From contig NZ_JAMBNV010000002.1 of assembly GCF_023715245.1 (NCBI RefSeq), positions 186,001-250,000 on the forward strand: a DNA stretch of 64,000 nt, in the 5' to 3' direction. The notes below the pieces were generated by a model. It saw only the letters and a list, made by a program, of their open reading frames with translations, had not been told where the DNA came from and ran no database searches. Source of the stretch: Sporosarcina luteola. GTDB taxonomy: Bacteria > Bacillota > Bacilli > Bacillales_A > Planococcaceae. Below are positions 35,289 through 44,381 of this stretch, piece after piece (the first letter of the stretch is position 1; every line of letters begins with the position of its first letter). Both the position numbers and the translations under genes were made by a program.

Positions 35289-35765
35289 TCAATCTTTCAT
35301 GAGAAGGATGGTAGCCATTGAGGCGATCCCTTCTTCCCTGCCGACGAATCCAAGTTTTTCGGTTGTTGTCGCCTTGACATTCACCTGCGTTGTATCTGCA
35401 TTCAGCAATTCTGCAATGCGTGCGCGGATCGTCTCGATATGCGGCGCCATTTTCGGTCTCTGCGCCATGATCGTGCAATCGATATTGCCCAAACGATAGC
35501 CTTTCGACTCTACGATTTCCCATACTTTTTGAAGAAGGACCGCCGAATCCGCATCTTTGAACGCCTCATCCGTATCCGGGAAGTGCCTGCCGATATCCCC
35601 TTCCCCGATTGCGCCAAGCGCGGCATCTGTCACTGTATGCAATAGGACGTCCGCGTCGGAATGCCCCGTCAATCCTCTTTCGTAAGGAATGGTAATGCCG
35701 CCGATGATCAATGGCCGACCTTCCTCAAATTGATGTACATCAAACCCTTGTCCTATCCGAATCAT
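35289..35765 (-). CDS. ispF: 2-C-methyl-D-erythritol 2,4-cyclodiphosphate synthase
   Basis: Fifth enzyme of the MEP isoprenoid pathway. The 158 residues show the zinc-site motif [20 protein letters not shown] and the C-terminal [13 protein letters not shown]. Overlaps ispD by four bases, so the two are produced together. Confidence 0.98.
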   Translation of the reverse strand: MIRIGQGFDVHQFEEGRPLIIGGITIPYERGLTGHSDADVLLHTVTDAALGAIGEGDIGRHFPDTDEAFKDADSAVLLQKVWEIVESKGYRLGNIDCTIMAQRPKMAPHIETIRARIAELLNADTTQVNVKATTTEKLGFVGREEGIASMATILLMKD

Positions 35766-36463
35766 TGGAAATCCTCCTGCCGTCTCTGTTTCAAGAGGAC
35801 CTCGCCAAACAGGAGATCCTCCTTCGTCGTCATTTTAATATTGTCATACGTACTTTCTACAACTCTAACCGGGTGTCCCAGCCGTTCGACGATCATCGAT
35901 TCATCCGTCCCGAGGAACCCTTCAGATTCGGCTTTCTCGGACGCTTCCTTCAAGAGGTCGTAGCGGAACGCTTGCGGCGTCTGGATCGCCCAGAGCTTCG
36001 AACGGTCCACTGTCTCTTCGACGATGCCGCCTGGTGCAACCTTCATCGTATCCTTCACTTGGACACCTGCGATTGCGGCGCCATGTTCTTGGGCTACGTC
36101 CACAAGCTCACGGATGACATCCAGGTTAATGAATGGCCTCGCCGCATCATGCACGAGGACGACCCCTCCCTCTGTATGAGCATTGATGCAAGCCGCAACG
36201 CTTTGCTGCCGCTCCACTCCACCTTCAACGAGTGCAGCCACTTTCGTAATACCGAAACGCTCGAGCATTTCTTCGATATGAAGCTTTTCCTCGTCCTTTA
36301 CGGAGAGAATCATCCCCGCGCAATCGGGATCCTGTTCGAACACATCCAAAGTGTGTATGAGAATCGGCTTGCCCGCCATCTCCAAAAACAGCTTGTTGAA
36401 CCCGGCACCCATACGCCGTCCGCTCCCCGCTGCCGGGAGCATCACTGTATATGTCTTCATCAT
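35762..36463 (-). CDS. ispD: 2-C-methyl-D-erythritol 4-phosphate cytidylyltransferase
   Basis: Third MEP-pathway enzyme, which couples CTP to methylerythritol phosphate. The 233 residues contain the nucleotide-binding [20 protein letters not shown] and [10 protein letters not shown]. Starts ATGATG behind TGAGGAA; either ATG is possible. Confidence 0.97.
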   Translation of the reverse strand: MMKTYTVMLPAAGSGRRMGAGFNKLFLEMAGKPILIHTLDVFEQDPDCAGMILSVKDEEKLHIEEMLERFGITKVAALVEGGVERQQSVAACINAHTEGGVVLVHDAARPFINLDVIRELVDVAQEHGAAIAGVQVKDTMKVAPGGIVEETVDRSKLWAIQTPQAFRYDLLKEASEKAESEGFLGTDESMIVERLGHPVRVVESTYDNIKMTTKEDLLFGEVLLKQRRQEDFQ

Positions 36464-36494
36464 CGTTCCTCAGCTTTCTTCATCAATGCGCCTG

Positions 36495-37598
36495 TTAATG
36501 CGCCTTTGCAGTTTTGCCGTTCTTCGGCTTCGCGAAAATCATCCGGCCAGCGGAGGTCTGCAGCACGCTCGTGACAACGACATCAATCGCATTGCCGATA
36601 TGCATTCTGCCATCTTCAATGACGATCATCGTGCCGTCATCCAAATACGCGACGCCCTGATTATGCTCCTTGCCATCCTTTATGACGACGACATGCATCT
36701 CCTCACCGGGGATGACGACAGGCTTCACCGCATTGGCTAGATCATTGATGTTCAAAACTGCTACACCGTGCAGATCCGCCACTTTATTCAAGTTGAAATC
36801 GTTTGTCACAACATGGCCGTTCATGCTTTTCGCGAGACGGACAAGCTTCAGGTCCACTTCCGCAACGTCCGCGAAATCTTCGTCAGTAATCAATATGCTC
36901 GGTCCGTCATCCGTCTGCAAACGCTTCAGGACATCAAGCCCACGCCGCCCTTTAGTACGTTTCAATGAATCGGATGAATCGGCGATATGTTGCAGCTCTG
37001 TCAATACAAATTGCGGTACGACGAGAAGCCCTTCCAGAAATCCCGTTGACGCGATATCTGCAATCCTTCCGTCAATAATGACACTCGTATCCAGGATTTT
37101 ATGGATCTTAGCATCCTGCAGTGCTACACCTTCCCCGCCATCCCTCTTTTTCGGATTGCTATTCCGTGCCGCAAAAATGGCGTGGGAAAATTCTTCACGT
37201 TTTTTAAATCCAACCTGGAAACCTAGATATCCGAGAAGGATTGAAAGAAGGACAGGCAGAATGGACGTAATAATAGGAATCTCTACACTGCTCAACCCGA
37301 AGCTGACGAGAAAAGCGACACTCAAACCGACCATCAGACCGATCGTTCCGAATAATAAATCGAAGATAGGAGCCTTCAATAGACGGTCTTCCATCCACTT
37401 AATGAAATTCACAATCGGATCCGCGATGAAAAGGCTTAGCAAATATAACACGATCGCCCCTAGGACAGCAGCTACGTAAGGATTATCAATCATCGGCTTT
37501 GAAGTAAAGGAAGATAAAGTGAATAAATACGGTAAAAATAATACGCCGAGTGTTCCTCCGATCAGCAGCAGTCCAGCTTGAACTACTCTTTTCAACAT
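36495..37598 (-). CDS. yacL: Membrane PIN-TRAM domain protein
   Basis: Four N-terminal membrane segments (about residues 5-140) followed by a PIN nuclease-like domain (KILDTSVIIDGRIADI, then FVLTELQHIAD and VTNDFNLNKVA) and a C-terminal TRAM-like part. The ATG at 37598 follows TGGAGGTG and gives 367 residues. Conserved next to radA and ispD in Bacillales; a membrane-anchored RNase is the family-based idea and the substrate is unknown. Confidence 0.92.
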   Translation of the reverse strand: MLKRVVQAGLLLIGGTLGVLFLPYLFTLSSFTSKPMIDNPYVAAVLGAIVLYLLSLFIADPIVNFIKWMEDRLLKAPIFDLLFGTIGLMVGLSVAFLVSFGLSSVEIPIITSILPVLLSILLGYLGFQVGFKKREEFSHAIFAARNSNPKKRDGGEGVALQDAKIHKILDTSVIIDGRIADIASTGFLEGLLVVPQFVLTELQHIADSSDSLKRTKGRRGLDVLKRLQTDDGPSILITDEDFADVAEVDLKLVRLAKSMNGHVVTNDFNLNKVADLHGVAVLNINDLANAVKPVVIPGEEMHVVVIKDGKEHNQGVAYLDDGTMIVIEDGRMHIGNAIDVVVTSVLQTSAGRMIFAKPKNGKTAKAH

Positions 37599-37781
37599 GT
37601 ACAACACCTCCATTCTGTTACTGATAACTATACACGTTTTCCATGCCCTTCGCCGTTTTGAGCCATCAAACTCAATGTTTTTCCGACAAGTATAGGACAC
37701 ACAAAAGATAGTGAAGTTCCTTGCATCGCAAAATTAGGGGAATAGGACTCCCTTTAAAAAGTCCCATCCCTTTTCATTTTT

Positions 37782-39152
37782 TTACGAAAATGCGATGTTT
37801 AATGCCTCACTTATCGTTTCGACGCCAACGACTTGAATCCCTTCCGGAAAATCCCACCCGCCGATATTCGATGATGGAATGACGACTTTTTCGAACCCGA
37901 GTTTCGCCGCCTCCGTTACCCGCTGTTCTATGCGTGAAACACGGCGCACTTCGCCCGTCAACCCCACTTCGCCAATGAAGCAGTCGGTAGCTCCTGCCGC
38001 CGCATCCCGGTAGCTCGAAACGATGCTGACGAGGACAGCCAAATCGATCGCCGGTTCATCCAGCTTTACGCCGCCAGCAACCTTAATATAGGCGTCCTGC
38101 GCTTGTAAAAGCATGCCCATCCGTTTTTCCAGAACAGCCATCAAGAGCGAAACGCGGTTCTGATCGATCCCGGTTGCCATCCTCTTCGGGTAATTGAAGC
38201 TTGACGGAGTTATGAGCGCCTGGATTTCGACGAGGATTGGACGGGTCCCTTCCATCGAGGCGACGACGGTCGATCCTGCACCTCCCTGAGACCTCTCCCG
38301 CAGGAACAGTTCGGACGGATTCAAAACTTCCTTCAAGCCGGATTGCAACATCTCGAAAATCGCAATTTCATTCGTCGAGCCGAAGCGGTTCTTCACACTT
38401 CGCAAGATCCGGTACGTATGATGCCGCTCCCCCTCAAAATAGAGGACAGTATCCACCATATGCTCGAGAAGGCGTGGACCTGCAATTTGTCCGTCTTTCG
38501 TCACATGGCCAACAATGAAAATGGCGATGTTTTGCGTCTTTGCGATACGCATCAGCTCAGCCGTACATTCCCGCACTTGCGAAACACTGCCTGGAGCGGA
38601 TGTGACTTCGGGATGGTGGATTGTCTGGATCGAGTCGGCAATGACAAATTTCGGTTGCACGTCATTGATCGTTTCATGTATCTTCGCCAAATCCGTCTCC
38701 GCATAAATATAAAGTTCATCCGACGCAACACCGAGACGTTCAGCGCGCAGCTTTGTCTGTCTGATGGATTCCTCACCAGATATGTAAAGGACGCGCTGTT
38801 TTTGATTGGCGAGAAGGGAAGACACTTGTAGCAGCAACGTCGATTTCCCTATGCCCGGATCCCCGCCGATCAAGATGAGCGAACCCGGGACGATCCCGCC
38901 GCCGAGCACCCGATTCAGTTCTCCAAGCTCCGTCTTGACCCTCGGTTCCTCCATTGTTTCAATCGCGCTGATCGGCATCGCTTTCTGTTGGATGTTCTCC
39001 GTGTGCTTAAAAGCCCCGCGCGGACCCTTGCTTACAATTTCGACTTCCTCGTCCATTGTATTCCACTCGCCGCAGCCCGGACATCTTCCCATCCATTTCG
39101 GCGATTCGTACCCACAGTCCCTGCACATGAATTTCGTTTTCCGCTTTGCCAT
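37782..39152 (-). CDS. radA: DNA repair protein RadA
   Basis: Branch-migration ATPase in recombination. The 456 residues from the ATG at 39152 ([10 protein letters not shown], behind TGGAGGT) have a zinc finger (Cys10, Cys13, Cys24, Cys27), Walker [11 protein letters not shown], the RadA-specific KNRFGS motif and a Lon-like C-terminal domain. Follows clpC as in the B. subtilis ctsR operon. Confidence 0.98.
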   Translation of the reverse strand: MAKRKTKFMCRDCGYESPKWMGRCPGCGEWNTMDEEVEIVSKGPRGAFKHTENIQQKAMPISAIETMEEPRVKTELGELNRVLGGGIVPGSLILIGGDPGIGKSTLLLQVSSLLANQKQRVLYISGEESIRQTKLRAERLGVASDELYIYAETDLAKIHETINDVQPKFVIADSIQTIHHPEVTSAPGSVSQVRECTAELMRIAKTQNIAIFIVGHVTKDGQIAGPRLLEHMVDTVLYFEGERHHTYRILRSVKNRFGSTNEIAIFEMLQSGLKEVLNPSELFLRERSQGGAGSTVVASMEGTRPILVEIQALITPSSFNYPKRMATGIDQNRVSLLMAVLEKRMGMLLQAQDAYIKVAGGVKLDEPAIDLAVLVSIVSSYRDAAAGATDCFIGEVGLTGEVRRVSRIEQRVTEAAKLGFEKVVIPSSNIGGWDFPEGIQVVGVETISEALNIAFS

Positions 39153-39172
39153 ATGTACCTCCATATACGAAA

Positions 39173-39220
39173 AGGACAGCCCTTTCCCGTAGATAGCGAA
39201 CTCTACGGGAGGGCCATCCT
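39173..39220 (-). terminator. Hairpin between clpC and radA
   Basis: AGGATGGCCCTCCCGTAGA pairs with TCTACGGGAAAGGGCTGTCCT around an eight-base loop, then TTTTCG. The strong stem and short T-run suggest partial termination behind clpC. Confidence 0.65.
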
Positions 39221-39221
39221 A

Positions 39222-41669
39222 TTATTGATTTTCTGTCACTGCTACGCGATCCGTCTTGACGACGAACTCGCCTTCCTCTACATCGACGATTACTTTTCCG
39301 CCTGTGAGCACTGTTCCGCTCAACAACTCTTCCGAGAGACGGTCTTCGACATGTTTCTGCAAAGCCCGGCGCAACGGTCGTGCACCGTAATCCGGATCGT
39401 ATCCCACTTCGGAGATTTTGTGTTTCGCTTCATCCGTCAACTCAAGCGTAATATCCTGCTCCGCAAGACGCTTCGTCAACTCGTTTGACATGAGAGAGAC
39501 GATTTCACGCAAGTGTTCCTTCTCAAGCGAGTGGAAGACAATCATTTCATCGACACGGTTCAGGAACTCCGGACGGAACGCTTTTTTCAACGCCTCAAGC
39601 ATCGTCGATTTCATGCCTTCATAATCGCGTTCTCCGTCTTGCAGATTGAAGCCGACGTAACGATTCGATTTCAATGTTTCCGCCCCGACGTTGGACGTCA
39701 TGATGACGACGGTATTACGGAAATCGACTGTGCGACCTTTTGAATCCGTCAATCTTCCATCCTCAAGTACTTGCAGTAGAATATTGAAGACATCAGGATG
39801 CGCCTTTTCAATCTCATCAAGCAGGACGACTGAATATGGCTTCCTGCGGACTTTTTCAGTCAATTGACCGCCTTCTTCATAACCGACGTACCCTGGAGGC
39901 GAACCGACAAGACGCGACGTCGCATGCTTCTCCATATACTCGGACATATCGATGCGGATCATCGCATCTTCATCCCCGAACATCGCTTCCGCAAGCGCCC
40001 TTGCAAGCTCAGTCTTCCCGACACCAGTAGGTCCGAGGAAGATGAATGAGCCGATTGGCCGCTTCGGATCCTTCAATCCTGCACGGGCTCTCCTGATCGC
40101 TCGTGAAATTGCTGTTACGGCTTCCTTCTGCCCGATAACGCGTTCATGCAGAAGTTCTTCCATGTTCAACAACTTGGCAGTTTCCGTTTCCGCGATCTTC
40201 GCTACTGGAACTCCCGTCCACATTGCGACTACTTCCGCAATGTCGTTCACTGTCACTTCAGATTCCTTTTTCCCTTGCTTCTCTTTCCATTCCGTCTTGG
40301 TCTTTTCGAGCTCTTCTTTCATTTTCTGCTCTTTATCGCGGAATGATGCCGCCTTTTCGAATTCCTGGCTTTGCACCGCGGCATTCTTTTCGTGGCGAAT
40401 CGCTTCAAGTCTTGCTTCAAGCTCCTTCAAATTCGGAGGTGTCGTATATGAACGGAGACGTACTTTCGATCCCGCTTCATCGATCAAGTCAATCGCTTTG
40501 TCTGGCAGGAAACGGTCAGAAATGTATCGATCCGACATCTTCGCAGCCGCATCTATTGCTTCATCCGTAATTTTCACACGGTGATGCGCTTCATATCGAT
40601 CGCGCAAGCCCTTGATGATCAAAATCGTTTCTTCGACAGTCGGTTCATCGACTTGAATCGGTTGGAAACGTCTTTCGAGAGCTGCGTCTTTTTCGATATA
40701 TTTACGGTATTCATCAAGCGTCGTCGCCCCGATGCATTGTAATTCCCCGCGGGCAAGCGACGGTTTCAGGATGTTGGATGCATCGATCGCCCCTTCAGCT
40801 CCTCCAGCGCCAATCAGTGTATGCAATTCATCAATGAATAGAATGATATTGCCAGCCTGACGGATCTCCTCCATCACTTTCTTCATGCGGTCCTCGAACT
40901 CGCCGCGGTATTTCGTACCCGCAACGACCGTACCCATATCCAATGTCATGACGCGTTTATCACGCAGGATTTCAGGAACTTCATTATTAACGATTTGAAG
41001 CGCAAGCCCTTCCGCAATTGCAGTTTTACCGACACCCGGCTCTCCAATTAGTACAGGGTTGTTCTTCGTACGGCGAGCCAATACTTCGATCACACGTGTG
41101 ATCTCCTTGCTGCGGCCGATGACCGGGTCAAGCGTCCCTTCACGTGCCACTTCCGTCAAATCGCGGGCAAGGCTGTCGAGTGTCGGTGTAGATGCGGATG
41201 ATGAAGTGCCTTGATTGCCGACAGAGCTGTCATTGCTTCCGAGCAATTGGAGCACTTGCTGCCTTGCGCGGTTTAAGCTGACTCCCGCATTATTTAATAC
41301 ACGGGCAGCCACGCCTTCCCCTTCACGGATGAGCGCAAGCAAAATATGCTCAGTGCCGATATACGAATGGCCGAGCTTCCTTGATTCATCAACAGAAAGC
41401 TCGATGACCTTTTTTGCTCTTGGCGTGTAATGAACAATCGGTCCGACTTCCTTCGATCCGGAACCGACGAGGCTTTCCACCCCTTTTTCAATCGTATCGA
41501 AACTGATGTCGATCGCTTCCAATGCTTTCGCAGCGATGCCGCCGCCTTCCCGTATGAGTCCCAATAAAATATGCTCGGTACCGATGGATTCATGTTTCAG
41601 TCTGATTGCTTCTTCCTGTGCAAGCTGTAGGACCTTTTGTGCCCGCTGTGTAAAACGATTGAACATCAT
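39222..41669 (-). CDS. clpC: Clp protease ATPase ClpC
   Basis: AAA+ unfoldase that works with ClpP and the McsB arginine kinase. The 815 residues from [11 protein letters not shown] comprise two N-domain repeats (about 3-145), NBD1 with GEPGVGKT, the coiled middle/UVR domain, and NBD2 with [12 protein letters not shown] two codons before the ATG at 41669 is an alternative start. A separate promoter and CtsR operator lie directly upstream. Confidence 0.98.
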   Translation of the reverse strand: MMFNRFTQRAQKVLQLAQEEAIRLKHESIGTEHILLGLIREGGGIAAKALEAIDISFDTIEKGVESLVGSGSKEVGPIVHYTPRAKKVIELSVDESRKLGHSYIGTEHILLALIREGEGVAARVLNNAGVSLNRARQQVLQLLGSNDSSVGNQGTSSSASTPTLDSLARDLTEVAREGTLDPVIGRSKEITRVIEVLARRTKNNPVLIGEPGVGKTAIAEGLALQIVNNEVPEILRDKRVMTLDMGTVVAGTKYRGEFEDRMKKVMEEIRQAGNIILFIDELHTLIGAGGAEGAIDASNILKPSLARGELQCIGATTLDEYRKYIEKDAALERRFQPIQVDEPTVEETILIIKGLRDRYEAHHRVKITDEAIDAAAKMSDRYISDRFLPDKAIDLIDEAGSKVRLRSYTTPPNLKELEARLEAIRHEKNAAVQSQEFEKAASFRDKEQKMKEELEKTKTEWKEKQGKKESEVTVNDIAEVVAMWTGVPVAKIAETETAKLLNMEELLHERVIGQKEAVTAISRAIRRARAGLKDPKRPIGSFIFLGPTGVGKTELARALAEAMFGDEDAMIRIDMSEYMEKHATSRLVGSPPGYVGYEEGGQLTEKVRRKPYSVVLLDEIEKAHPDVFNILLQVLEDGRLTDSKGRTVDFRNTVVIMTSNVGAETLKSNRYVGFNLQDGERDYEGMKSTMLEALKKAFRPEFLNRVDEMIVFHSLEKEHLREIVSLMSNELTKRLAEQDITLELTDEAKHKISEVGYDPDYGARPLRRALQKHVEDRLSEELLSGTVLTGGKVIVDVEEGEFVVKTDRVAVTENQ

Positions 41670-41785
41670 ATTCAATTCCACTCCTTCTATAAGTAACGTC
41701 CATCCTGTCCCCACTACCTAAAGTGCGGAATAGGAATTCCTCTTACTCTATTCCTATGGATCAAGAAGCAATCCAATTCCACTAA

Positions 41786-41839
41786 ATTGACTTTGACCAT
41801 CTTTGACGTAAGTATAATAAAAAGAAAAATCCGTTGCAA
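41786..41839 (-). promoter_or_regulatory. CtsR-controlled promoter of clpC
   Basis: Minus strand TTGCAA (41834-41839), 17-base spacer, TATACT (41811-41816), followed at once by GTCAAAGATGGTCAAA and a further GTCAA (41786-41808). This matches the CtsR direct heptad repeat, placed over the start point. Confidence 0.85.
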
Positions 41840-41848
41840 AAGTATTGC

Positions 41849-42931
41849 TCAGTTTTCTTTATTATTTTCATTGGTTTGTTGTTCAGAACGCAGCCGTTCC
41901 CTGAAAAGATCGGCTCTGAATATATCTCTTTCCTCCGCTGTCAAATCTGCTTCGGCATATTGCTGAAGGAAACCAGGTTGCATGAAGATCATCAATTCAT
42001 TCAAGATGGACATATCCACATCTTCAATGATGCCCAGATCGATGCCTAGACGGACATCCGAAAGGCAACGGGCCGCTTCCCCTGATGGCAGGAGTCTTGC
42101 ATACGAAATGATGCCGAGCGATCGGAAAAGCTTGTTCTCCAAAGCTACTCGTGATTTGGAAAGGAGGAGTTCTCGTGAGCGCCTCTCATGTGCGATAAGC
42201 CTAAGCGCAACATTTTTCAAATCGGAAAGGATCTCTTTCTCCGGTTTGCCCAAAGTCGTCTGATTCGAAACCTGATAAATGTTGCCCGGTGCTTCGCTGC
42301 CCTCTCCGTAGCTTCCCCGGACGATCATCCCTAGCCTTGCAATTGCCGGAATGATGCGCTCGATCTGCTTTGTAATTGTCAAAGCCGGCAAATGCATCAT
42401 GACGGACGCTCGCATGCCTGTACCTGTGTTTGACGGACAGCTCGTCAAGTAGCCGAAATCCTCGTCGAAGGCATAAGGGAGCTTATTTTCCAAATAGTTG
42501 TCGACTGAGTCTGCATGATCATATGCATTTTCCAACTGAAAGCCTGGATAGATGCATTGGATGCGGATATGGTCCTCTTCGTTCAACATGATACTCAGCG
42601 TCTCGTCTTCGGACAGGATGACCGCGCCGTGTCGCTTCACATCCGTCAATTGTGGACTGACTAAATGCTTCTCAATGAGCACTTGCCTTTCAAGACCGGG
42701 AAGCTCCGACATCTTCATATAGGCATACCCTTTTTCGTCGGAAGTAAGCAAGGCAGCCGAAACTTGCGAATCGACTTTCTCCGCCTCATCGGCCGTGAAC
42801 GCGATTGGGAATCGGAATCCCCTTAAATTCCGGGCCAAGCGGATCCTCGTCGACATGACGATATCCGAGTGCTCCCCATGCGACGTCATCCAGCCTGTAA
42901 CTGCGCCTTTCATGAATTTATTAATTGACAT
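41849..42931 (-). CDS. mcsB: Protein-arginine kinase McsB
   Basis: Phosphorylates arginines to mark proteins for ClpCP and to inactivate CtsR. The 360 residues from the ATG at 42931 (MSINKFMKGAV, behind GGAGGTGA) have the phosphagen-kinase-like STRIRLARNLRGFRFP, SCPSNTGTGMRAS and SYGEGSEAPGNIYQVSN motifs. Overlaps mcsA by 11 bases. Confidence 0.97.
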   Translation of the reverse strand: MSINKFMKGAVTGWMTSHGEHSDIVMSTRIRLARNLRGFRFPIAFTADEAEKVDSQVSAALLTSDEKGYAYMKMSELPGLERQVLIEKHLVSPQLTDVKRHGAVILSEDETLSIMLNEEDHIRIQCIYPGFQLENAYDHADSVDNYLENKLPYAFDEDFGYLTSCPSNTGTGMRASVMMHLPALTITKQIERIIPAIARLGMIVRGSYGEGSEAPGNIYQVSNQTTLGKPEKEILSDLKNVALRLIAHERRSRELLLSKSRVALENKLFRSLGIISYARLLPSGEAARCLSDVRLGIDLGIIEDVDMSILNELMIFMQPGFLQQYAEADLTAEERDIFRADLFRERLRSEQQTNENNKEN

Positions 42932-43484
42932 CGCTGCCATCACCTCCATTGCCGCACTCCGCCAAACGCTCTTTTAGCGCATTCGCTTCGTCCCTCAATG
43001 CGGCGGCATCCTCAAATCGTTCCATCTCAATCGCTTCCTGCATTTTCGAACGGATTTCCTCGACCTTTTTCTTCAAGGCGAATCGTTCGTTGAAGGAATC
43101 CGGGATTTTTCCTACATGGGTCGTGTGCCCATTATGGAGCTTGCTGAAAACGCGCGGCAGTTGTCCCCTGAACGTGTCATAGCACGTCGGACAGCCGAAC
43201 TTTCCGATGTCGAGGAATTTTCTGAACGTCAGTTTGCAGTCGGGGCAAATCGGTCCGTCCGGCATACTGTCCCTTGACTGCTGAAAAGGCTGGATCGATT
43301 CACTCCCGCTGAACCAGTGTGAAAGGAATTGCTGAATCGACAACGGTTCCTGACTTGGATCAAAATGAAACACTTGTGTTTGAAACGCACATTTCTCGCA
43401 TAGATGGCGTTCCGCCGACCCGCCCATTCCCTCCTGGGTAAAAATCACGGAAGCCGGCCGTTCTTTGCAATTGTCGCATAGCAT
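42921..43484 (-). CDS. mcsA: McsB activator McsA
   Basis: Zinc-binding activator of McsB. The 187 residues hold four CxxC pairs (near Cys3, 29, 80 and 97) and a C-terminal UVR domain (ALKKKVEEIRSKMQEAIEME). The length is close to that of B. subtilis. Lies between ctsR and mcsB in one transcript. Confidence 0.95.
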   Translation of the reverse strand: MLCDNCKERPASVIFTQEGMGGSAERHLCEKCAFQTQVFHFDPSQEPLSIQQFLSHWFSGSESIQPFQQSRDSMPDGPICPDCKLTFRKFLDIGKFGCPTCYDTFRGQLPRVFSKLHNGHTTHVGKIPDSFNERFALKKKVEEIRSKMQEAIEMERFEDAAALRDEANALKERLAECGNGGDGSDVN

Positions 43485-43511
43485 TGTCTGCCACCTCGTA
43501 TTCGTTGATTT

Positions 43512-43982
43512 CTAATCAAGCTGTCTGTAGATAAGCGTTTGGAGCATCGCCTGCAAAATCCGTCCCCGGATCATGTCACGTTCAGGCAGTGGGTAATGTA
43601 GAGTCGTCCTGTCCACTGCTGCTAGGATGATCCTTGCCTCCCTCTCCGAAACAACTTCTTCATTCAACAGCCTGTAAATGATCCCTTCGGCCATCGTGTA
43701 TGTCGCGCCTTGTTGGATTCCTTCTAAAATATGTTCAATCAATTCCTTATGCGAATTCGTTTGGACTCGGTAAATCCGGATATAGCCTCCGCCGCCCCGC
43801 TTCGATTCGACGGCATAGCCGCGCTCCACGGTAAATCGTGTGTTGATGACATAATTTATTTGCGAAGGCACGCACTGAAATTTTTCTGCCACTTCACTCC
43901 GTTTGATTTCAATCGTCCCGCTATCTTCTTTTTCGATAATGGCCTTTAAATATCCTTCAATAATGTCGGAAATGTTTCGCAT
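43512..43982 (-). CDS. ctsR: Heat-shock repressor CtsR
   Basis: Dimeric repressor of clp genes. The ATG at 43982 gives 156 residues (MRNISDIIEGYLKAI) behind AAGAGGTG. The winged-helix contains SEVAEKFQCVPSQINYVIN and the glycine-rich wing RGGGGYIRI that senses heat. First gene of the operon, with a consensus operator upstream. Confidence 0.97.
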   Translation of the reverse strand: MRNISDIIEGYLKAIIEKEDSGTIEIKRSEVAEKFQCVPSQINYVINTRFTVERGYAVESKRGGGGYIRIYRVQTNSHKELIEHILEGIQQGATYTMAEGIIYRLLNEEVVSEREARIILAAVDRTTLHYPLPERDMIRGRILQAMLQTLIYRQLD

Positions 43983-44013
43983 GATGTCACCTCTTTTCTT
44001 CCGGTGATAAGTC

Positions 44014-44068
44014 ATTGACTTTGACTATCTTTGACTTAATTGTACATGAAAATACATTCTGCGTGCAA
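44014..44068 (-). promoter_or_regulatory. CtsR operator and promoter of the ctsR operon
   Basis: TTGCAC (44063-44068), 18-base spacer, TACAAT (44039-44044), then AGTCAAAGATAGTCAAA plus GTCAAT at 44014-44036. The heptad direct repeat is the consensus CtsR site and would block initiation. Confidence 0.9.
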
Positions 44069-44220
44069 TTGATATGCAAGTTAACGGAGTCTATCCATTT
44101 GTACAAACTCTTATTTATACAGGATGGGATATTTAACAATAATCGATACGACTTGGCAGAGAATGTATCGATATTATTGGAATGAAGTAAAGTAAGGACA
44201 ATTATGAGCTTCCAAAAAAG

Positions 44221-44346
44221 CATAAAATGTTCGCAATGCTCATAAATCGTTGGGAAAGTCCATAAAGCGTTGCAGAAGCGCATAATTGCTATAAAAGACG
44301 CATAAATCGGTAAAATTACTCATAAACGCTCGTAAAGACGCATAAA
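44221..44346 (+). repeat. 20-bp tandem array, CATAAA family (array D)
   Basis: CATAAA (one CATAAT) begins at 44221, 44241, 44261, 44281, 44301, 44321 and 44341, an exact 20-bp period in all six steps. The flanks tend to read GACG before and TCG after; other bases vary. The same family in reverse orientation lies at 47541. Since 20 is not a multiple of three, a repeated peptide is excluded. Confidence 0.92.
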
Positions 44347-44378
44347 AGGCAGCCTCCGAAATTCCGGAAGCCGCCTTT
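44345..44378 (-). terminator. Bidirectional terminator behind the 558-residue gene
   Basis: AAAGGCAGCCTCCGAA pairs with TTCCGGAAGCCGCCTTT with small mismatches. T-rich tracts follow on both strands. Its left arm overlaps the last CATAAA unit of the neighbouring array. Confidence 0.75.
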
Positions 44379-44381
44379 ATT

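Larger units (their letters stand above)
43983..44381. other. Intergenic region upstream of ctsR
   Basis: The 399 bp hold the ctsR operator and promoter (44014-44068), about 150 bp of A+T-rich DNA without evident features, a seven-unit 20-bp array (44221-44346) and the terminator of the next gene. No gene is supported. Confidence 0.8.

Noticed and set aside
35711-37479. Long plus-strand frames of 287 and 269 codons over ispD and yacL
   Set aside because: Both mirror well-supported minus-strand genes and show low-complexity, family-free sequences.
44221-44346. CRISPR array
   Set aside because: The conserved part is only six to ten bases with 20-bp period; CRISPR repeats are longer with 30-40 bp spacers, and no cas gene is present.
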